The notes under the pieces: generated by a model
Databases searched by the model: none
Seen by the model: the letters and a program-made list of their open reading frames with translations, nothing else
Told to the model about the DNA's origin: nothing
In this document: one piece after another, positions 8,382 to 17,691 of the stretch
How the letters are laid out: every line of letters starts with the position of its first letter
Numbering within the stretch: the stretch's first letter is position 1
Program-made: the position numbers and the translations under genes
Source of the DNA: Volucribacter psittacicida
GTDB taxonomy: Bacteria; Pseudomonadota; Gammaproteobacteria; Enterobacterales; Pasteurellaceae
Direction of reading: 5' to 3'
Length of the DNA: 64,000 nt
Assembly: GCF_004339025.1 (NCBI RefSeq)
Contig: NZ_SMFT01000001.1
Location: 484,050-548,049 of the forward strand

Positions 8382-9152
8382 TTATTTACCTTTTCTTGCA
8401 ACAAGTTGACTAAGGATCACTAAAATCAATGAGGCAACAATCATTATCGTTGCTAAGGCATTAACTTCAGGTGTTACTCCAGTTTTCACTAGAGAGAAGA
8501 TTTTCAGTGGTAAAATCTCATAGCTAACCCCTGTGACGAAAGACGATACCACAACATCATCAAGGGAAACCGTAAAGCTGAGTAACCAACCCGATACGAC
8601 CGCGGGTAAGGCAAGTGGTAAAATAATTTTACGCAAAATGGTAAATTCACCTGCACCAAGATCTTTCGCCGCTTCAAGCATTTTTACGTCAAAGCCTTGT
8701 AAACGGGAGAATACAGCTACAACCACGTAAGGTAAGCAGAAGGTAACATGGGCAAATAATAATGACCAGAAACCTAATGAAATGCCCACGAGCATAAATA
8801 AGGCTAGTAAAGAAACGGCCATCACAATATCAGGCGACATCATCACAATAAATAACATTCCCCCAACGGCTTGCTTGCCACGAAAACGATAGCGATAAAG
8901 TGCGATAGCCGTTAAACCACCAATAATGGTTGCTAAGGTGGCAGCAAAAAAGGCAATGGTAACAGAATGAATTGCCGATTGGATTAGGGTATCGTTATTA
9001 AATAAACGCTCATACCAATTCCAGCTAAATCCTTTCCAAGTTAAGCCATATCGATCTGAATTGAAAGAATTCACCACCAAAATAATGATTGGGATATATA
9101 AATAGGCATATACCACAAACATAAAAATATTACGCAGTAAACGACCTATCAT
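8382..9152 (-). CDS. potC: Polyamine ABC transporter permease PotC
   Basis: A 256-residue inner-membrane permease that pairs with PotB to import spermidine and putrescine. About six membrane segments are visible (for example FVVYAYLYIPIIILVVNSF and the SLILVILSQLV end). The ABC-permease EAA loop is AAKDLGAGEFTILRKIILPL at about residues 160-180, where PotA docks. It abuts potB directly (8382-9152 against 9153-10013), so the two are probably translationally coupled. A strong terminator follows its stop, before potD. Length matches the family (E. coli PotC 264). Confidence 0.95.
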   Translation of the reverse strand: MIGRLLRNIFMFVVYAYLYIPIIILVVNSFNSDRYGLTWKGFSWNWYERLFNNDTLIQSAIHSVTIAFFAATLATIIGGLTAIALYRYRFRGKQAVGGMLFIVMMSPDIVMAVSLLALFMLVGISLGFWSLLFAHVTFCLPYVVVAVFSRLQGFDVKMLEAAKDLGAGEFTILRKIILPLALPAVVSGWLLSFTVSLDDVVVSSFVTGVSYEILPLKIFSLVKTGVTPEVNALATIMIVASLILVILSQLVARKGK

Positions 9153-10013
9153 CTATTCTAACTCCATTTTTTTGTTTAATAATTTATTGGCACGATAGTA
9201 GATAAAAATCAATAATGCCATTAACAAGGTTAAAGCAATACTAATCGCTGAGCCAAATGGCCAGTTACGAGAAATCAAGAATTCGCTCTTAATGACATTC
9301 CCCACTAACAAGACTTTTGCCCCACCGAGTAAATCAGCTACATAGAACATACCCATTGCAGGCAATAATACCAATAAGCAACCTGCTACAATACCAGGCA
9401 TAGTTAAAGGAATAATCACATGAATAAAGCGTTGTATTGCATTTGCTCCTAAATCTTTTGCCGCTTCTAATAGACGTAAATCCAGTTTTTCAATAGTGGC
9501 ATAGAGAGGCAAAATCATAAAAGGCAATAGGATATAAACTAAACCAATAATTACCGCAATTTCTGTATTTAAAATACGAATAGGTTCATCAATGATCCCT
9601 AAGGCAATTAAGCTATTATTTAGAATACCCTTTACCCCAAGAAAAATTTTCATACCGTAAATACGGATTAATGAGTTTGTCCAAAACGGCAAAATCACTA
9701 AAAATAACAAAAATGGGCGATATTTACGGTTAATTTTAGTGATCATAAAGGCAAAAGGGTAACCAATAATCAAACAGATAATGGTCGCTATACCAGACAT
9801 ATAAAGCGAGTTCCACATCACTTTAGCATATAAGGGTTCAAATAAACGCTTATAACTGTCCAGTGAAAAGGTGAACTCAATAAAATTGCTACTATCTCGG
9901 GTCAAAAAGCTCGTGATAAGCACGAGCAAATTAGGTATGAATACAAAGAAAATTAACCAAGCGAAAATAATAGCAACGGTAATATTTTGAAATTTACGCG
10001 TTGTCATTTTCAT
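9153..10013 (-). CDS. potB: Polyamine ABC transporter permease PotB
   Basis: A 286-residue inner-membrane permease (E. coli PotB 275-285). It has six predicted membrane spans, with the EAA loop [20 protein letters not shown] near residues 190-210. It partners PotC in the channel of the spermidine/putrescine importer. Its start overlaps the end of potA by 20 bp (a second Met three codons in, MTTRKFQN, leaves a 14-bp overlap), a tight operon signature. The order potA-potB-potC-potD and the divergent pepT match E. coli. Confidence 0.95.
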   Translation of the reverse strand: MKMTTRKFQNITVAIIFAWLIFFVFIPNLLVLITSFLTRDSSNFIEFTFSLDSYKRLFEPLYAKVMWNSLYMSGIATIICLIIGYPFAFMITKINRKYRPFLLFLVILPFWTNSLIRIYGMKIFLGVKGILNNSLIALGIIDEPIRILNTEIAVIIGLVYILLPFMILPLYATIEKLDLRLLEAAKDLGANAIQRFIHVIIPLTMPGIVAGCLLVLLPAMGMFYVADLLGGAKVLLVGNVIKSEFLISRNWPFGSAISIALTLLMALLIFIYYRANKLLNKKMELE

Positions 10014-11115
10014 CTTTTAGTACCACTTCCCATTTATCAATCCAAGTTACCCCTACTTTCTGATCTAAAGAATGATCAATATTAGGGTCATCTTCATTAA
10101 AGAACTCGCTAACTAATACAGTTTTACCATTATTAAGCTCAACCGTCGATTCTAAGGTCATACCTTTATAATTACGTTCACGAATATGTCCAATAAAACC
10201 ATTTGGCGACTGTTCATTTTCATCAAGCTCTTCTAATAAAATATCTTCTGGGCGAAGTAAAACATGAATTTTATCGCCCGCATTGAGGGCAAGATGAGAA
10301 TAAATTTCACAAATACGTCCTTCAATATCAGCACGAATACGCTCTTCATCAATACGCTCAAGCATCGTACCGTTAAAAATATTGATTTCACCAATAAATT
10401 TCGCCACAAATAAATTTTTAGGTTCTTCATAAATTTCTCGTGGTGAACCATCTTGCTGAATATTCCCGCCACGCAACACAATAATCCGATCAGACATTGT
10501 CAATGCTTCTTCCTGATCGTGAGTAACGAAAATAAAGGTAATACCAAGTTGACGTTGTAAGGCTTTTAGCTCATTTTGCATTTGTTTACGCAATTTATAA
10601 TCTAAAGCCGAAAGAGATTCATCAAGTAATAAGACTTTAGGTTTATTGACGACAGCACGCGCGATAGCAATACGTTGTTGTTGTCCCCCAGATAACTGAG
10701 CAGGCTTGCTATCAGCATATTCCTCAAGCTGCACCATACGCAAGGCTTCCATAACACGAGGCTTAATTTCAGCACTAGGCACCTTTTGCATACGCAAACC
10801 AAATGCCACATTATCAAAAATGGTCATATGTGGAAAAAGCGCATAGCTTTGGAATACCGTATTAACATGACGCTGTTCTGCTGGAATATCGGTAACATCT
10901 TCACCATCAAGAATAATTTGACCGCCATCTAACTCTTCAAAGCCAGCAATTAAACGTAAAATGGTCGTTTTACCACAACCAGAAGGCCCAAGAATGGTTA
11001 AAAACTCACCATGGTTAATGGTTAAATCAATATTATTTACCACCGTTTTATTGCCATAGGTTTTTTTTATGGAACGAAGCTCAATAATTGGCTTGTTTTG
11101 AACTAAATTTTCCAC
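9994..11115 (-). CDS. potA: Polyamine ABC transporter ATPase PotA
   Basis: A 373-residue ATPase that powers PotBCD. It shows Walker A GPSGCGKT at residues 43-50, the Q-loop [11 protein letters not shown], signature LSGGQQQR (141-148), Walker B VLLLDES (161-167) and the H-loop VTHDQ. A C-terminal TOBE-type regulatory region follows (residues about 240-373, including LLRPEDI). The start is GTG at 11115 (GTGGAAAAT), with an AGGGAG-like Shine-Dalgarno about 12 bases upstream, a slightly long spacing. It is the first gene of potABC(D) and is divergent from pepT. E. coli PotA is 378 residues. Confidence 0.95.
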   Translation of the reverse strand: MENLVQNKPIIELRSIKKTYGNKTVVNNIDLTINHGEFLTILGPSGCGKTTILRLIAGFEELDGGQIILDGEDVTDIPAEQRHVNTVFQSYALFPHMTIFDNVAFGLRMQKVPSAEIKPRVMEALRMVQLEEYADSKPAQLSGGQQQRIAIARAVVNKPKVLLLDESLSALDYKLRKQMQNELKALQRQLGITFIFVTHDQEEALTMSDRIIVLRGGNIQQDGSPREIYEEPKNLFVAKFIGEINIFNGTMLERIDEERIRADIEGRICEIYSHLALNAGDKIHVLLRPEDILLEELDENEQSPNGFIGHIRERNYKGMTLESTVELNNGKTVLVSEFFNEDDPNIDHSLDQKVGVTWIDKWEVVLKDENDNA

Positions 11116-11150
11116 TAGCTTTGGTTTTCTCCCTCAGTTATCACAATACT

Positions 11151-11164
11151 GTGATTAAGATCAA
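11151..11164. promoter_or_regulatory. FNR-like site between potA and pepT
   Basis: GTGATTAAGATCAA matches the FNR consensus TTGAT-N4-ATCAA at 9 of 10 positions and partly resembles a CRP site. pepT is known to be FNR-activated in Salmonella, which makes the location sensible, but the site is about 155 bp from the pepT start. Confidence 0.4.
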
Positions 11165-11320
11165 CAAAATGCAAATAAAATAGAGAAAAGTTTTATTTGC
11201 TACCTAAAATTTCAAATGCTAAATGATATAGTGATTAGCCCATAATGAAAAGGGATTAATCGCATTTTTTCTGAAAAAGTGCTAGGATTTTTAGAAATTG
11301 ACCGAATTTGAGAAAGACCT

Positions 11321-12556
11321 ATGCAAGTGCAACAACAAAAAGCCTTATTACTAGAACGATTTTTAAACTATGTCAGTATTGATACCCAATCTAAACCCGG
11401 TGCCAAACAATCACCAAGTAGCCAAGGACAACTCAAATTAGCCAAATATTTAATGCAAGAATTGACCGCACTTGGTTTACAACAAGTGAATATCACTGAA
11501 CAAGGTATTGTTACCGCTTATTTACCTTCCAACCAAAAACAAGCCCCAACCATTGGTCTATTAGCACATTTAGATACCTCACCACAAATGAGTGGTAAAA
11601 ATATCAAACCTGAAATTATTGAAAATTACCGTGGTGGAGATATCGCATTAGGCATCGGCGATGAATTTATCAGCCCCGTTTATTTCCCCTTTTTACAAGG
11701 ATTAATTGGCAAAACATTAATTGTCACCGATGGAACAACCTTACTCGGTGCAGATAACAAAGCAGGAATTGCTGAAATTATGACCGCACTTTCTTATTTA
11801 ATCACCAGCAATAAACCTCGAGCTAATCTACGCATAGCCTTTACGCCTGACGAAGAAATTGGCTTAGGTATGAATTTTTTCCCTGTTGAACAATTCCCCT
11901 GTGATTTCGCTTATACTATTGATGGTGGCGAAGTGGGAAGTTTAGAATATGAAAACTTTTATGCTGCACAAGCCATTATTACCATTTATGGCAGAGCCAT
12001 TCATACAGGCTATGCCAAAGGAAAACTCATCAATGCCCTCGCCTTAGCTTGTGAACTACAACAAGGCTTTCCCCAAGCTGAAACCCCTGAAAATACCGAA
12101 GAAAAGCAAGGTTTTTTTCATTTAGAACAATTTATTGGCGATATTGAAAAAGTCGAATTACATTACCTTATTAGAGATTTTGATAAAACGAACTTTACCG
12201 CAAGAAAACAATATATAGAAAAACTTGTTGCGCAATTTAACCAACAAAAACAGCTACCTCAAGCCATACAAGTACAGATCAAAGACAGCTACATCAATAT
12301 GTATGAAAAAGTACAAACTGTCCCCCAAGCCATTAAATTAGCGGATCAAGCTATGCGTCATTGCGGTATTACCCCTATTCATAAAGCCATTAGGGGAGGA
12401 ACTGACGGCGCGAAATTAGCTGAGCTTGGTATTGCCTGCCCAAATCTTTTTACTGGCGGCTATAATTTCCACAGTAAACATGAATTAATTACGCTAGAAG
12501 GAATGTTAAGTGCCGTAGAGGTTATTGTTGCTATTGCGGAGTTGGGGGGAAAATAA
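11321..12556 (+). CDS. pepT: Peptidase T (tripeptide aminopeptidase)
   Basis: A 411-residue zinc aminopeptidase of the M20B family that removes the N-terminal residue of tripeptides in the cytoplasm. Metal and catalytic residues are in place: His83-x-Asp85 (LLAHLDTS), the bridging Asp145 (LLGADNKAG), the general base and ligand Glu178-Glu179 (FTPDEEIGLG), and the late histidine in FHSKHE. Length matches E. coli PepT (408). It is divergent from potA as in E. coli and Haemophilus. A candidate FNR site lies in the shared promoter region. A terminator made from a repeat sequence follows. Confidence 0.96.
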   Translation: MQVQQQKALLLERFLNYVSIDTQSKPGAKQSPSSQGQLKLAKYLMQELTALGLQQVNITEQGIVTAYLPSNQKQAPTIGLLAHLDTSPQMSGKNIKPEIIENYRGGDIALGIGDEFISPVYFPFLQGLIGKTLIVTDGTTLLGADNKAGIAEIMTALSYLITSNKPRANLRIAFTPDEEIGLGMNFFPVEQFPCDFAYTIDGGEVGSLEYENFYAAQAIITIYGRAIHTGYAKGKLINALALACELQQGFPQAETPENTEEKQGFFHLEQFIGDIEKVELHYLIRDFDKTNFTARKQYIEKLVAQFNQQKQLPQAIQVQIKDSYINMYEKVQTVPQAIKLADQAMRHCGITPIHKAIRGGTDGAKLAELGIACPNLFTGGYNFHSKHELITLEGMLSAVEVIVAIAELGGK

Positions 12557-12560
12557 TTCA

Positions 12561-12583
12561 GTGTAATGGACAAAAATGTGGGA
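12561..12583. repeat. 23-bp repeat, copy 2
   Basis: Exact inverted match to 2604-2626. A degenerate second unit follows at 12604-12621 (AGTAGACAAAAGTGTGGG). Part of this copy forms the left arm of the pepT terminator. Confidence 0.6.
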
Positions 12584-12597
12584 TTTTGTCCATTTTT
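12567..12597 (+). terminator. Terminator of pepT
   Basis: TGGACAAAA (12567-12575), an 8-base loop and TTTTGTCCA (12584-12592), then a T run. It begins 11 bp after the pepT stop. The left arm lies inside the 23-bp repeat. Confidence 0.65.
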
Positions 12598-12758
12598 CTT
12601 CCAAGTAGACAAAAGTGTGGGTTCTAATTATTTTATGTCATATTACTAGCTATAAATCCTTTATAAACATAATTTTGGTTCTGCAAATACCAATTGAAGT
12701 TGTTATAACTCGCCTAACTATAAAATGAAAACCCTCCAAAAACTCACCGCACTTTTGC

Positions 12759-13781
12759 TTATAAAATCTCCGCCAACGCCTCTACTTCTTCAGGACGAGT
12801 TGACCAACTGGTGGCAAAGCGGATAACGGTATGGTTTTCATCGTATTTTTCCCAAAAACCATAACACACATTTTCCGCTAATTGGGCAAGTTTCTGATTA
12901 TCCACAATGACAAATTGTTGATTGGTCGGTGAATCCAAATAAAAACGGTAGCCTTTTTGTTGCAATACAGCTTTTAAACGCTGTGCCATTTCAATCGCAT
13001 GGCGACCTAATTGTTGATATAAATTGTTGCTAAATAAGCAATCAAACTGCACGCCAAGCAAACGCCCTTTAGCTAATAACGCGCCATGCTGTTTGATCAT
13101 CGTCATAAAATGGGCTGGGCGATTACCTTTGGTAAATACCACCGCTTCCCCTGCTAATGCTCCCATTTTTGTGCCGCCAATGTAAAACACGTCCACATAG
13201 CGGGCAATGGTCGCTAAATCTGGAGAGCCTTCTACCGCCAAAGCATAGCCTAATCTTGCCCCATCTAAAAATAAGGGAATTTGATATTGTTGGCAAATTT
13301 GCGCTAATTGGGCAAGTTCGCTTTCGCTATAAAGCGTACCGTATTCAGTCGGATGGGAAATATATACCATTCCCGGGAAGACCATATGTTCATGATTGCC
13401 ATCTGCGTAAAAATCATGTAAATATTGGCTCAGTTCTTGGGGACACATTTTGCCTTGATGAGCAGGCAAAGTCAGCACTTTATGTCCGCTGTATTCAATC
13501 GCACCAGCTTCATGCACACTAATATGCCCTGTTTCCACGGCGATTACGCCTTGATAAGGGCGTAATAAACTGGCGATGACCACTTGATTGGTTTGCGTAC
13601 CACCTACTAAAAAATCTACTTCGGCATGTGGGCAATGACAAGCGGATTTAATTTTTGCTTTTGCACTTGCACAGTAAGGATCAGCACCATACCCCGCTAA
13701 ACATTCGTCATTGGTTTGTTGTAAAGCATTCAGTAAAACAGGGTGTACACCGCGATTATAATCGTTTTCAAAATGTAGCAT
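12759..13781 (-). CDS. Low-specificity threonine aldolase (PLP enzyme)
   Basis: A 340-residue beta-eliminating-lyase-type PLP enzyme, expected to cleave L-threonine or allo-threonine to glycine and acetaldehyde. The opening FENDYNRGVHPVLLNAL, the loop YGADPYCASA, the GGTQTNQVV phosphate-binding turn, Asp173 and Arg176 (FLDGARLGYAL) and the PLP lysine Lys205 in YIGGTKMG are all visible. It resembles the short bacterial 'aromatic amino acid beta-eliminating lyase/threonine aldolase' group more than E. coli LtaE, so substrate preference is open. It stands alone, converging on pepT. The 290 bp upstream hold no other gene. Confidence 0.85.
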   Translation of the reverse strand: MLHFENDYNRGVHPVLLNALQQTNDECLAGYGADPYCASAKAKIKSACHCPHAEVDFLVGGTQTNQVVIASLLRPYQGVIAVETGHISVHEAGAIEYSGHKVLTLPAHQGKMCPQELSQYLHDFYADGNHEHMVFPGMVYISHPTEYGTLYSESELAQLAQICQQYQIPLFLDGARLGYALAVEGSPDLATIARYVDVFYIGGTKMGALAGEAVVFTKGNRPAHFMTMIKQHGALLAKGRLLGVQFDCLFSNNLYQQLGRHAIEMAQRLKAVLQQKGYRFYLDSPTNQQFVIVDNQKLAQLAENVCYGFWEKYDENHTVIRFATSWSTRPEEVEALAEIL

Positions 13782-14073
13782 ATTGAGGATTTTCCTTAAT
13801 GAGAATCAAAAAATCTGTATTATATCCTCCTAAGTAGAAATAAAAAACTCATTAGGTTTAGTTCTTTATAATCGTCTCGCTTTAAAAGATGATTAGAAGA
13901 GTATTTTTATTGTCTCAATTTAAAGTGCGATGAGTTTTGCAATTATTTTTTACATTTACTTTCTGACTAACGCATTTCGCTTTTTTACAAAGGGACAAAA
14001 TCATTAACCAAAGAGTAGAGATAACAAGAAAATTATTTCAAAACAAACCGCCCTTTTTCTATTGAAAGGGCAA
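13782..14073. other. Intergenic region with no gene seen
   Basis: AT-rich spacer between the threonine aldolase gene (promoter side) and the end of the sulfatase-maturase gene. It contains the maturase terminator at its right edge; otherwise I see no conserved element. Confidence 0.5.
14041..14071 (-). terminator. Terminator of the sulfatase maturase gene
   Basis: GCCCTTT (14050-14056) and AAAGGGC (14065-14071). Read on the minus strand the stem is followed by a T-rich stretch. It lies 3 bp past the stop of the gene ending at 14074. Confidence 0.65.
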
Positions 14074-15276
14074 TTAAGCATAAATTTGTTGCTTATATTG
14101 TTTCACTAATTCTACTGGCACATTATGTTCTTTTAAAGTAACCATAAAATTCATTGCAGGGGTGAGATGAGCAAAGATTTGTTGGTAAGCGGCACAAAAA
14201 TAATTGTGCTGTTCGCCATAGCGGTTAGTGATAAAGCGATGTTTTGGACAACCACCGTAGCAAAGTTCTTTCCACTGGCATTGGCGACATTCGGTATTAA
14301 GATTTTGTTTTTGTTCAGATAAATTCATTACTTTCAGGGCAATTTCTGACTCGGAAAGTTGCTTGATATTGCCAATTTTATAATCAGGATAAACAAAATG
14401 ATCGCAAGAATACACATCGCCATTGGCTTCAAGAGCTAAGTTCTCGCCGCCACAACGTTCTCGGTAAATACACATTGAGGCTTCAAAACCGCAAAAGCGA
14501 GCAAAAATGGATTCAAAAAGTTGTACAGAAATCTCGCCCACATCTTTGCTTAACCATTCATCAAAAATTTTGATCATAAAGTTAGCATATTGGTTAGCCG
14601 TCACAGAAAAAGAGCTTGTTACTGGCAAAATAGCAGGTTGACTTAACCATTTTGGCTTAAATTTGTCGTCCACTTCTAGGGTTTCTACCACAGGAATAAA
14701 TTGCATAAATTTACTGCCAAGGGATTTTAGGAAACTATATACCCGTAATGGATATTGGGCATTAATGTTATTTACAACGGTAAGGGTGTTAAATTCCACT
14801 TCATAACGGCGTAATAATTCGATACCACGCTTAACTTGTTCAAACGTGCCATTACCTCGGTTATTGACCCGAAAGGTATTATGTAATTCTTCATCGCCGT
14901 CAATGGAAATGCCGATTAAGATATGATGTTGATGAAAAAATTCAGCCCATTTTTCATTAATTAAAATGCCGTTGGTTTGAATGGCGTTATGGATCTTTTT
15001 TTGGTACTTTTCGGCAAAATATTTTTGGATCTCAATCACTTGTTGATAAAAATCCAAACCAGCCATAAGCGGCTCGCCCCCTTGCCAAGTAAAGAATACA
15101 TCTTGACTTTGAGTTTGTGAGATATGCTGTTCAATAAAATGGCGAGCCGTTTCAAGGGACATATTGCCCACTTTCTGATGATCGGGTGCCATAAAGGATT
15201 CTTTTTCTAAATAGAAACAGTAATCGCATTTTATATTACATTTAAAACTGGTGGGTTTTAGCATAAAACTTAGCAT
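14074..15276 (-). CDS. Anaerobic sulfatase maturase (radical SAM, anSME)
   Basis: A 400-residue radical SAM/SPASM enzyme that oxidises a Ser or Cys of a sulfatase to catalytic formylglycine before export. The N-terminal iron-sulfur motif is Cys13-x3-Cys17-x2-Cys20 (FKCNIKCDYCFYLEK), and GGEP lies at residues 66-69. The C-terminal SPASM region has the Cys-rich segments CGGENLALEANGDVYSCDHF and CRQCQWKELCYGGCPKHRF for two auxiliary clusters. It is the partner of the Ser-type sulfatase immediately upstream, like E. coli YdeM next to YdeN. A terminator and a palindromic repeat lie between the two genes, so it may have a separate promoter. Confidence 0.93.
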   Translation of the reverse strand: MLSFMLKPTSFKCNIKCDYCFYLEKESFMAPDHQKVGNMSLETARHFIEQHISQTQSQDVFFTWQGGEPLMAGLDFYQQVIEIQKYFAEKYQKKIHNAIQTNGILINEKWAEFFHQHHILIGISIDGDEELHNTFRVNNRGNGTFEQVKRGIELLRRYEVEFNTLTVVNNINAQYPLRVYSFLKSLGSKFMQFIPVVETLEVDDKFKPKWLSQPAILPVTSSFSVTANQYANFMIKIFDEWLSKDVGEISVQLFESIFARFCGFEASMCIYRERCGGENLALEANGDVYSCDHFVYPDYKIGNIKQLSESEIALKVMNLSEQKQNLNTECRQCQWKELCYGGCPKHRFITNRYGEQHNYFCAAYQQIFAHLTPAMNFMVTLKEHNVPVELVKQYKQQIYA

Positions 15277-15308
15277 AGTTTTCTTCCTTTACTCAAAGCC
15301 ATAAACAA

Positions 15309-15413
15309 TATAGTCGTTTCAATTTAAAATAAGACAAGGCGGCACGCTGAAGACAGTACAAGTAGTACGGCGAGGCGTGCCAACGCTGTATTATTTTAAA
15401 GTGTGCGACTATA
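15309..15413. repeat. Palindromic interspersed repeat, full copy A
   Basis: A 105-bp element with ends TATAGTCG (15309) and CGACTATA (15413) and a GC-rich centre (AAGACAGTACAAGTAGTACG). Related copies lie at 22060-22164, 25558-25580, 46734-46767, 50670-50764 and 53318-53387. It has no coding capacity, so it is MITE-like. It sits between the sulfatase and its maturase. Confidence 0.8.
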
Positions 15414-15417
15414 AATT

Positions 15418-15441
15418 AAGAGAGGCAACCTTGCCTCTCTT
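15418..15441 (-). terminator. Terminator of the sulfatase gene
   Basis: AAGAGAGGCAA and TTGCCTCTCTT form a perfect 11-bp stem with a 2-base centre, 15 bp after the sulfatase stop. The tail on the minus strand is T-rich but interrupted (TTAATTTA), so termination may be partial. Confidence 0.65.
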
Positions 15442-15455
15442 TTATTTGGCAACGA

Positions 15456-17111
15456 TTATTCTGTTGCTTTTAATAATGCTTCATATTTAGGCACGTTATT
15501 ATCCGTATTTGGTTTTTGTGCGGTGCGTAAATATTCATTCATTTTCGCTTTAAGACGTTTTACCACTTCTGGATTGTCTTTAGACACTTCTTTTAATTCG
15601 CCAACATCGCTGTTTTTGAATAATTCAATTTTTTGATCGCCAATCCAGTAATGTAATGTCCAGTCTTTATCACGCACTGTCCAAGTAAATTTAGATAATT
15701 TTTCCATATATGGGTTATCTGGATAATCATCGGATTTACTGGTGATATATTTGAAGTAATTGTGCCAGAATGGGATATTCACTGGATCCCAGTGGAATGC
15801 ACGAGGTTGTGCCCAATAAAGATATGGGTGTGGTTCGCCTTTATCTTCGCCTTTAATAAATGGAATAAGGTTTACCCCATCAAGTTTTTTGCTCAATTCT
15901 TCTGGCACAGGAATTTCAGCCGCAGCAAGTGCGGTTACCATAAAGTCTGTGGCAGAAACCATTTTGTTATAGTCTTGTGGTTTGAATTGAGCTGGCCAGC
16001 TTGCAAACATTGGGGTGCGTACACCGCCTTGTTGCGTTTCGCCTTTATAACCTTTTAACACACCGTTCATCGGCATTGGCGAATCCACTACCGCTCCGTT
16101 GTCTGAAGTGAAGAAAATTAAGGTATTTTGATCTTTACCTTGTTTTTTCAATTCTTCTAGGATACGTTTTACCCCTTGATCCACCGCATAGACAGAAGCG
16201 TAGTAGTTATCCACTTCTGAATTACCTGTGTTAAAGATTTGATATTCTTTTGGTGCAGGTTGTTCTAATGGAATATGTGGTGCGTTATAAGCAAGATAAA
16301 TAAAGGCTGGTTTATCGCCAGCTTCTTTTAAGCGTTCAATGGCTTTGTCAGTGAATTGATCCGTGACATAGCCCACCGCAGGGGTTCTTTCACGATTTTC
16401 AAATAATGATGGTGAATCATAATAAGAAACCCCTGAGGCGTGGAAACCAAAGAAGTAATCAAAACCACGAGCTTGAGGTTGGAATGGTGCATCACAATAA
16501 GTGGTAAAGTTATCGTGATAATCACGGGTTTGTTTTTCTTTTGGCACAGGCACGTTAGTAATACGGCATAAATGCCATTTACCAATAGCTGAGGTTTCAT
16601 AGCCATAATCTTGGAATAATTCTGCTAAGAAGGTTTCATCAGCAGATACACCGTCCTGTGCGTCATCATTACTATAAATACCATAACGTGCAGGGAAACG
16701 TGAACTCATCATTGCCGCTCTTGATGGGCCACTCACACCGTGAGCCACGAAACCTTGTGATAATTTCACGCCATTGTCTTGTAAACTACGCAAGGTTGGG
16801 GTGGATTTTTTCGCCGCATCAATGGCTTTGTCAAGGGCGACTTGATAACGTTCAGGCACTTCACGATCTTTTAATACTTCTTTGTTGAATTGTGCATCGT
16901 CATAGTTAAGCTGACCATAACCTAAATCATCAACAGAAATAAGAATGATGTTTGGCTTGCCTTTGAGACTATATTCTGTTGGCACAAAAGACTGGTTAAA
17001 CGCCACATTGGTCGCTGTTCCTTTGTCTTTGACATTATCGCCATAAACCGTCCCTGAGGTCGTCGCAAGTACAGTAGCCACAGCAACGGATAATTTTGTT
17101 TTAGTAAGCAT
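15456..17111 (-). CDS. Secreted Ser-type sulfatase (AslA/YdeN-like)
   Basis: A 551-residue periplasmic sulfatase that should remove sulfate esters from an organic substrate. I start it at ATG 17111, which has TAAGGTG six bases upstream; an upstream GTG at 17144 lacks a ribosome site. Residues 1 to about 24 form a signal peptide (MLTKTKLSVAVATVLATTSG). Metal ligands Asp61-Asp62 sit in SVDDLGYGQLNY. The modified residue is Ser127 in SGPSR (S-x-P-x-R), the Ser-type signature needing an anSME maturase. Further signatures are GKWHLC and FTSDNGAVVDSPMPMNGVLKG. It strongly resembles E. coli YdeN/AslA across its length. The substrate is unknown; host glycans are an inference. Confidence 0.93.
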   Translation of the reverse strand: MLTKTKLSVAVATVLATTSGTVYGDNVKDKGTATNVAFNQSFVPTEYSLKGKPNIILISVDDLGYGQLNYDDAQFNKEVLKDREVPERYQVALDKAIDAAKKSTPTLRSLQDNGVKLSQGFVAHGVSGPSRAAMMSSRFPARYGIYSNDDAQDGVSADETFLAELFQDYGYETSAIGKWHLCRITNVPVPKEKQTRDYHDNFTTYCDAPFQPQARGFDYFFGFHASGVSYYDSPSLFENRERTPAVGYVTDQFTDKAIERLKEAGDKPAFIYLAYNAPHIPLEQPAPKEYQIFNTGNSEVDNYYASVYAVDQGVKRILEELKKQGKDQNTLIFFTSDNGAVVDSPMPMNGVLKGYKGETQQGGVRTPMFASWPAQFKPQDYNKMVSATDFMVTALAAAEIPVPEELSKKLDGVNLIPFIKGEDKGEPHPYLYWAQPRAFHWDPVNIPFWHNYFKYITSKSDDYPDNPYMEKLSKFTWTVRDKDWTLHYWIGDQKIELFKNSDVGELKEVSKDNPEVVKRLKAKMNEYLRTAQKPNTDNNVPKYEALLKATE

Positions 17112-17556
17112 TGCTAACACCTTAATTGTTGTCATATTAAACACAAATATGACATAAATTTAGATGATTAAAATAAAACATCAGATTAACAATGTAAGCC
17201 ACTTCATTTGAAACCAAAGATCGCTCAATGAGCTTGAGAGGGAAGTAAGCAAAATTACTATAACTATAAGAAAAACCTATACCGAATAATAATAGCCAAT
17301 CGTAGCAATATTAACGTATAACAGTATGACAACCTGCTTTATATCGTATTCTTTTAGGAATAACGGCTCGATACGAATATCTCACTGAAAAAATCACGCC
17401 TTGATTACGATAAAACCAACAATGAGCAAAAGAACATATAATATTCATTCATTGTAAGCCATTTATACTTACATTTTTCCCACTAAAATGAAGTAAAACT
17501 CACATTATGAAATTTATATGAAGTTAATTTTATATTCAATAATTAATGATCAATTC

Positions 17557-17572
17557 TGTGAACAACATCACT
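17557..17572. promoter_or_regulatory. CRP-like site upstream of the sulfatase gene
   Basis: TGTGA-ACAACA-TCACT matches TGTGA-N6-TCACA at 9 of 10 core positions, with AT-rich flanks. It is about 446 bp from the sulfatase ATG, so it would act on a distant promoter with a long leader, or not at all. Confidence 0.5.
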
Positions 17573-17654
17573 ATTTTATAATTATTTTACAGAAAAAATT
17601 AATTAGACTGACTAAAATATCATCACATTAATTTAAAATAAGCTAAAAAAATTT

Positions 17655-17681
17655 GGCAAAAAAGCACCGCACTTGGTGCTT
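17655..17681 (-). terminator. Terminator of metR
   Basis: AAGCACC and GGTGCTT (17662-17681) around a loop containing part of an uptake sequence; a T run follows on the minus strand. It lies 11 bp after the metR stop. Confidence 0.75.
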
Positions 17682-17691
17682 ATATTCGGGG

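Larger units (their letters stand above)
17112..17691. other. 580-bp AT-rich leader/intergenic region
   Basis: Between the sulfatase start and the end of metR no gene is visible. It holds a CRP-like site at 17557-17572 and the metR terminator at 17655-17681. The rest, about 440 bp upstream of the sulfatase, is AT-rich with no recognised structure. It is long for this compact genome. Confidence 0.6.

Noticed and set aside
13795-13813. Fur box before the threonine aldolase gene
   Set aside because: TAATGAGAATCA fits one half well, but the whole 19-mer matches the consensus at only about 12 positions, and the gene has no iron link.
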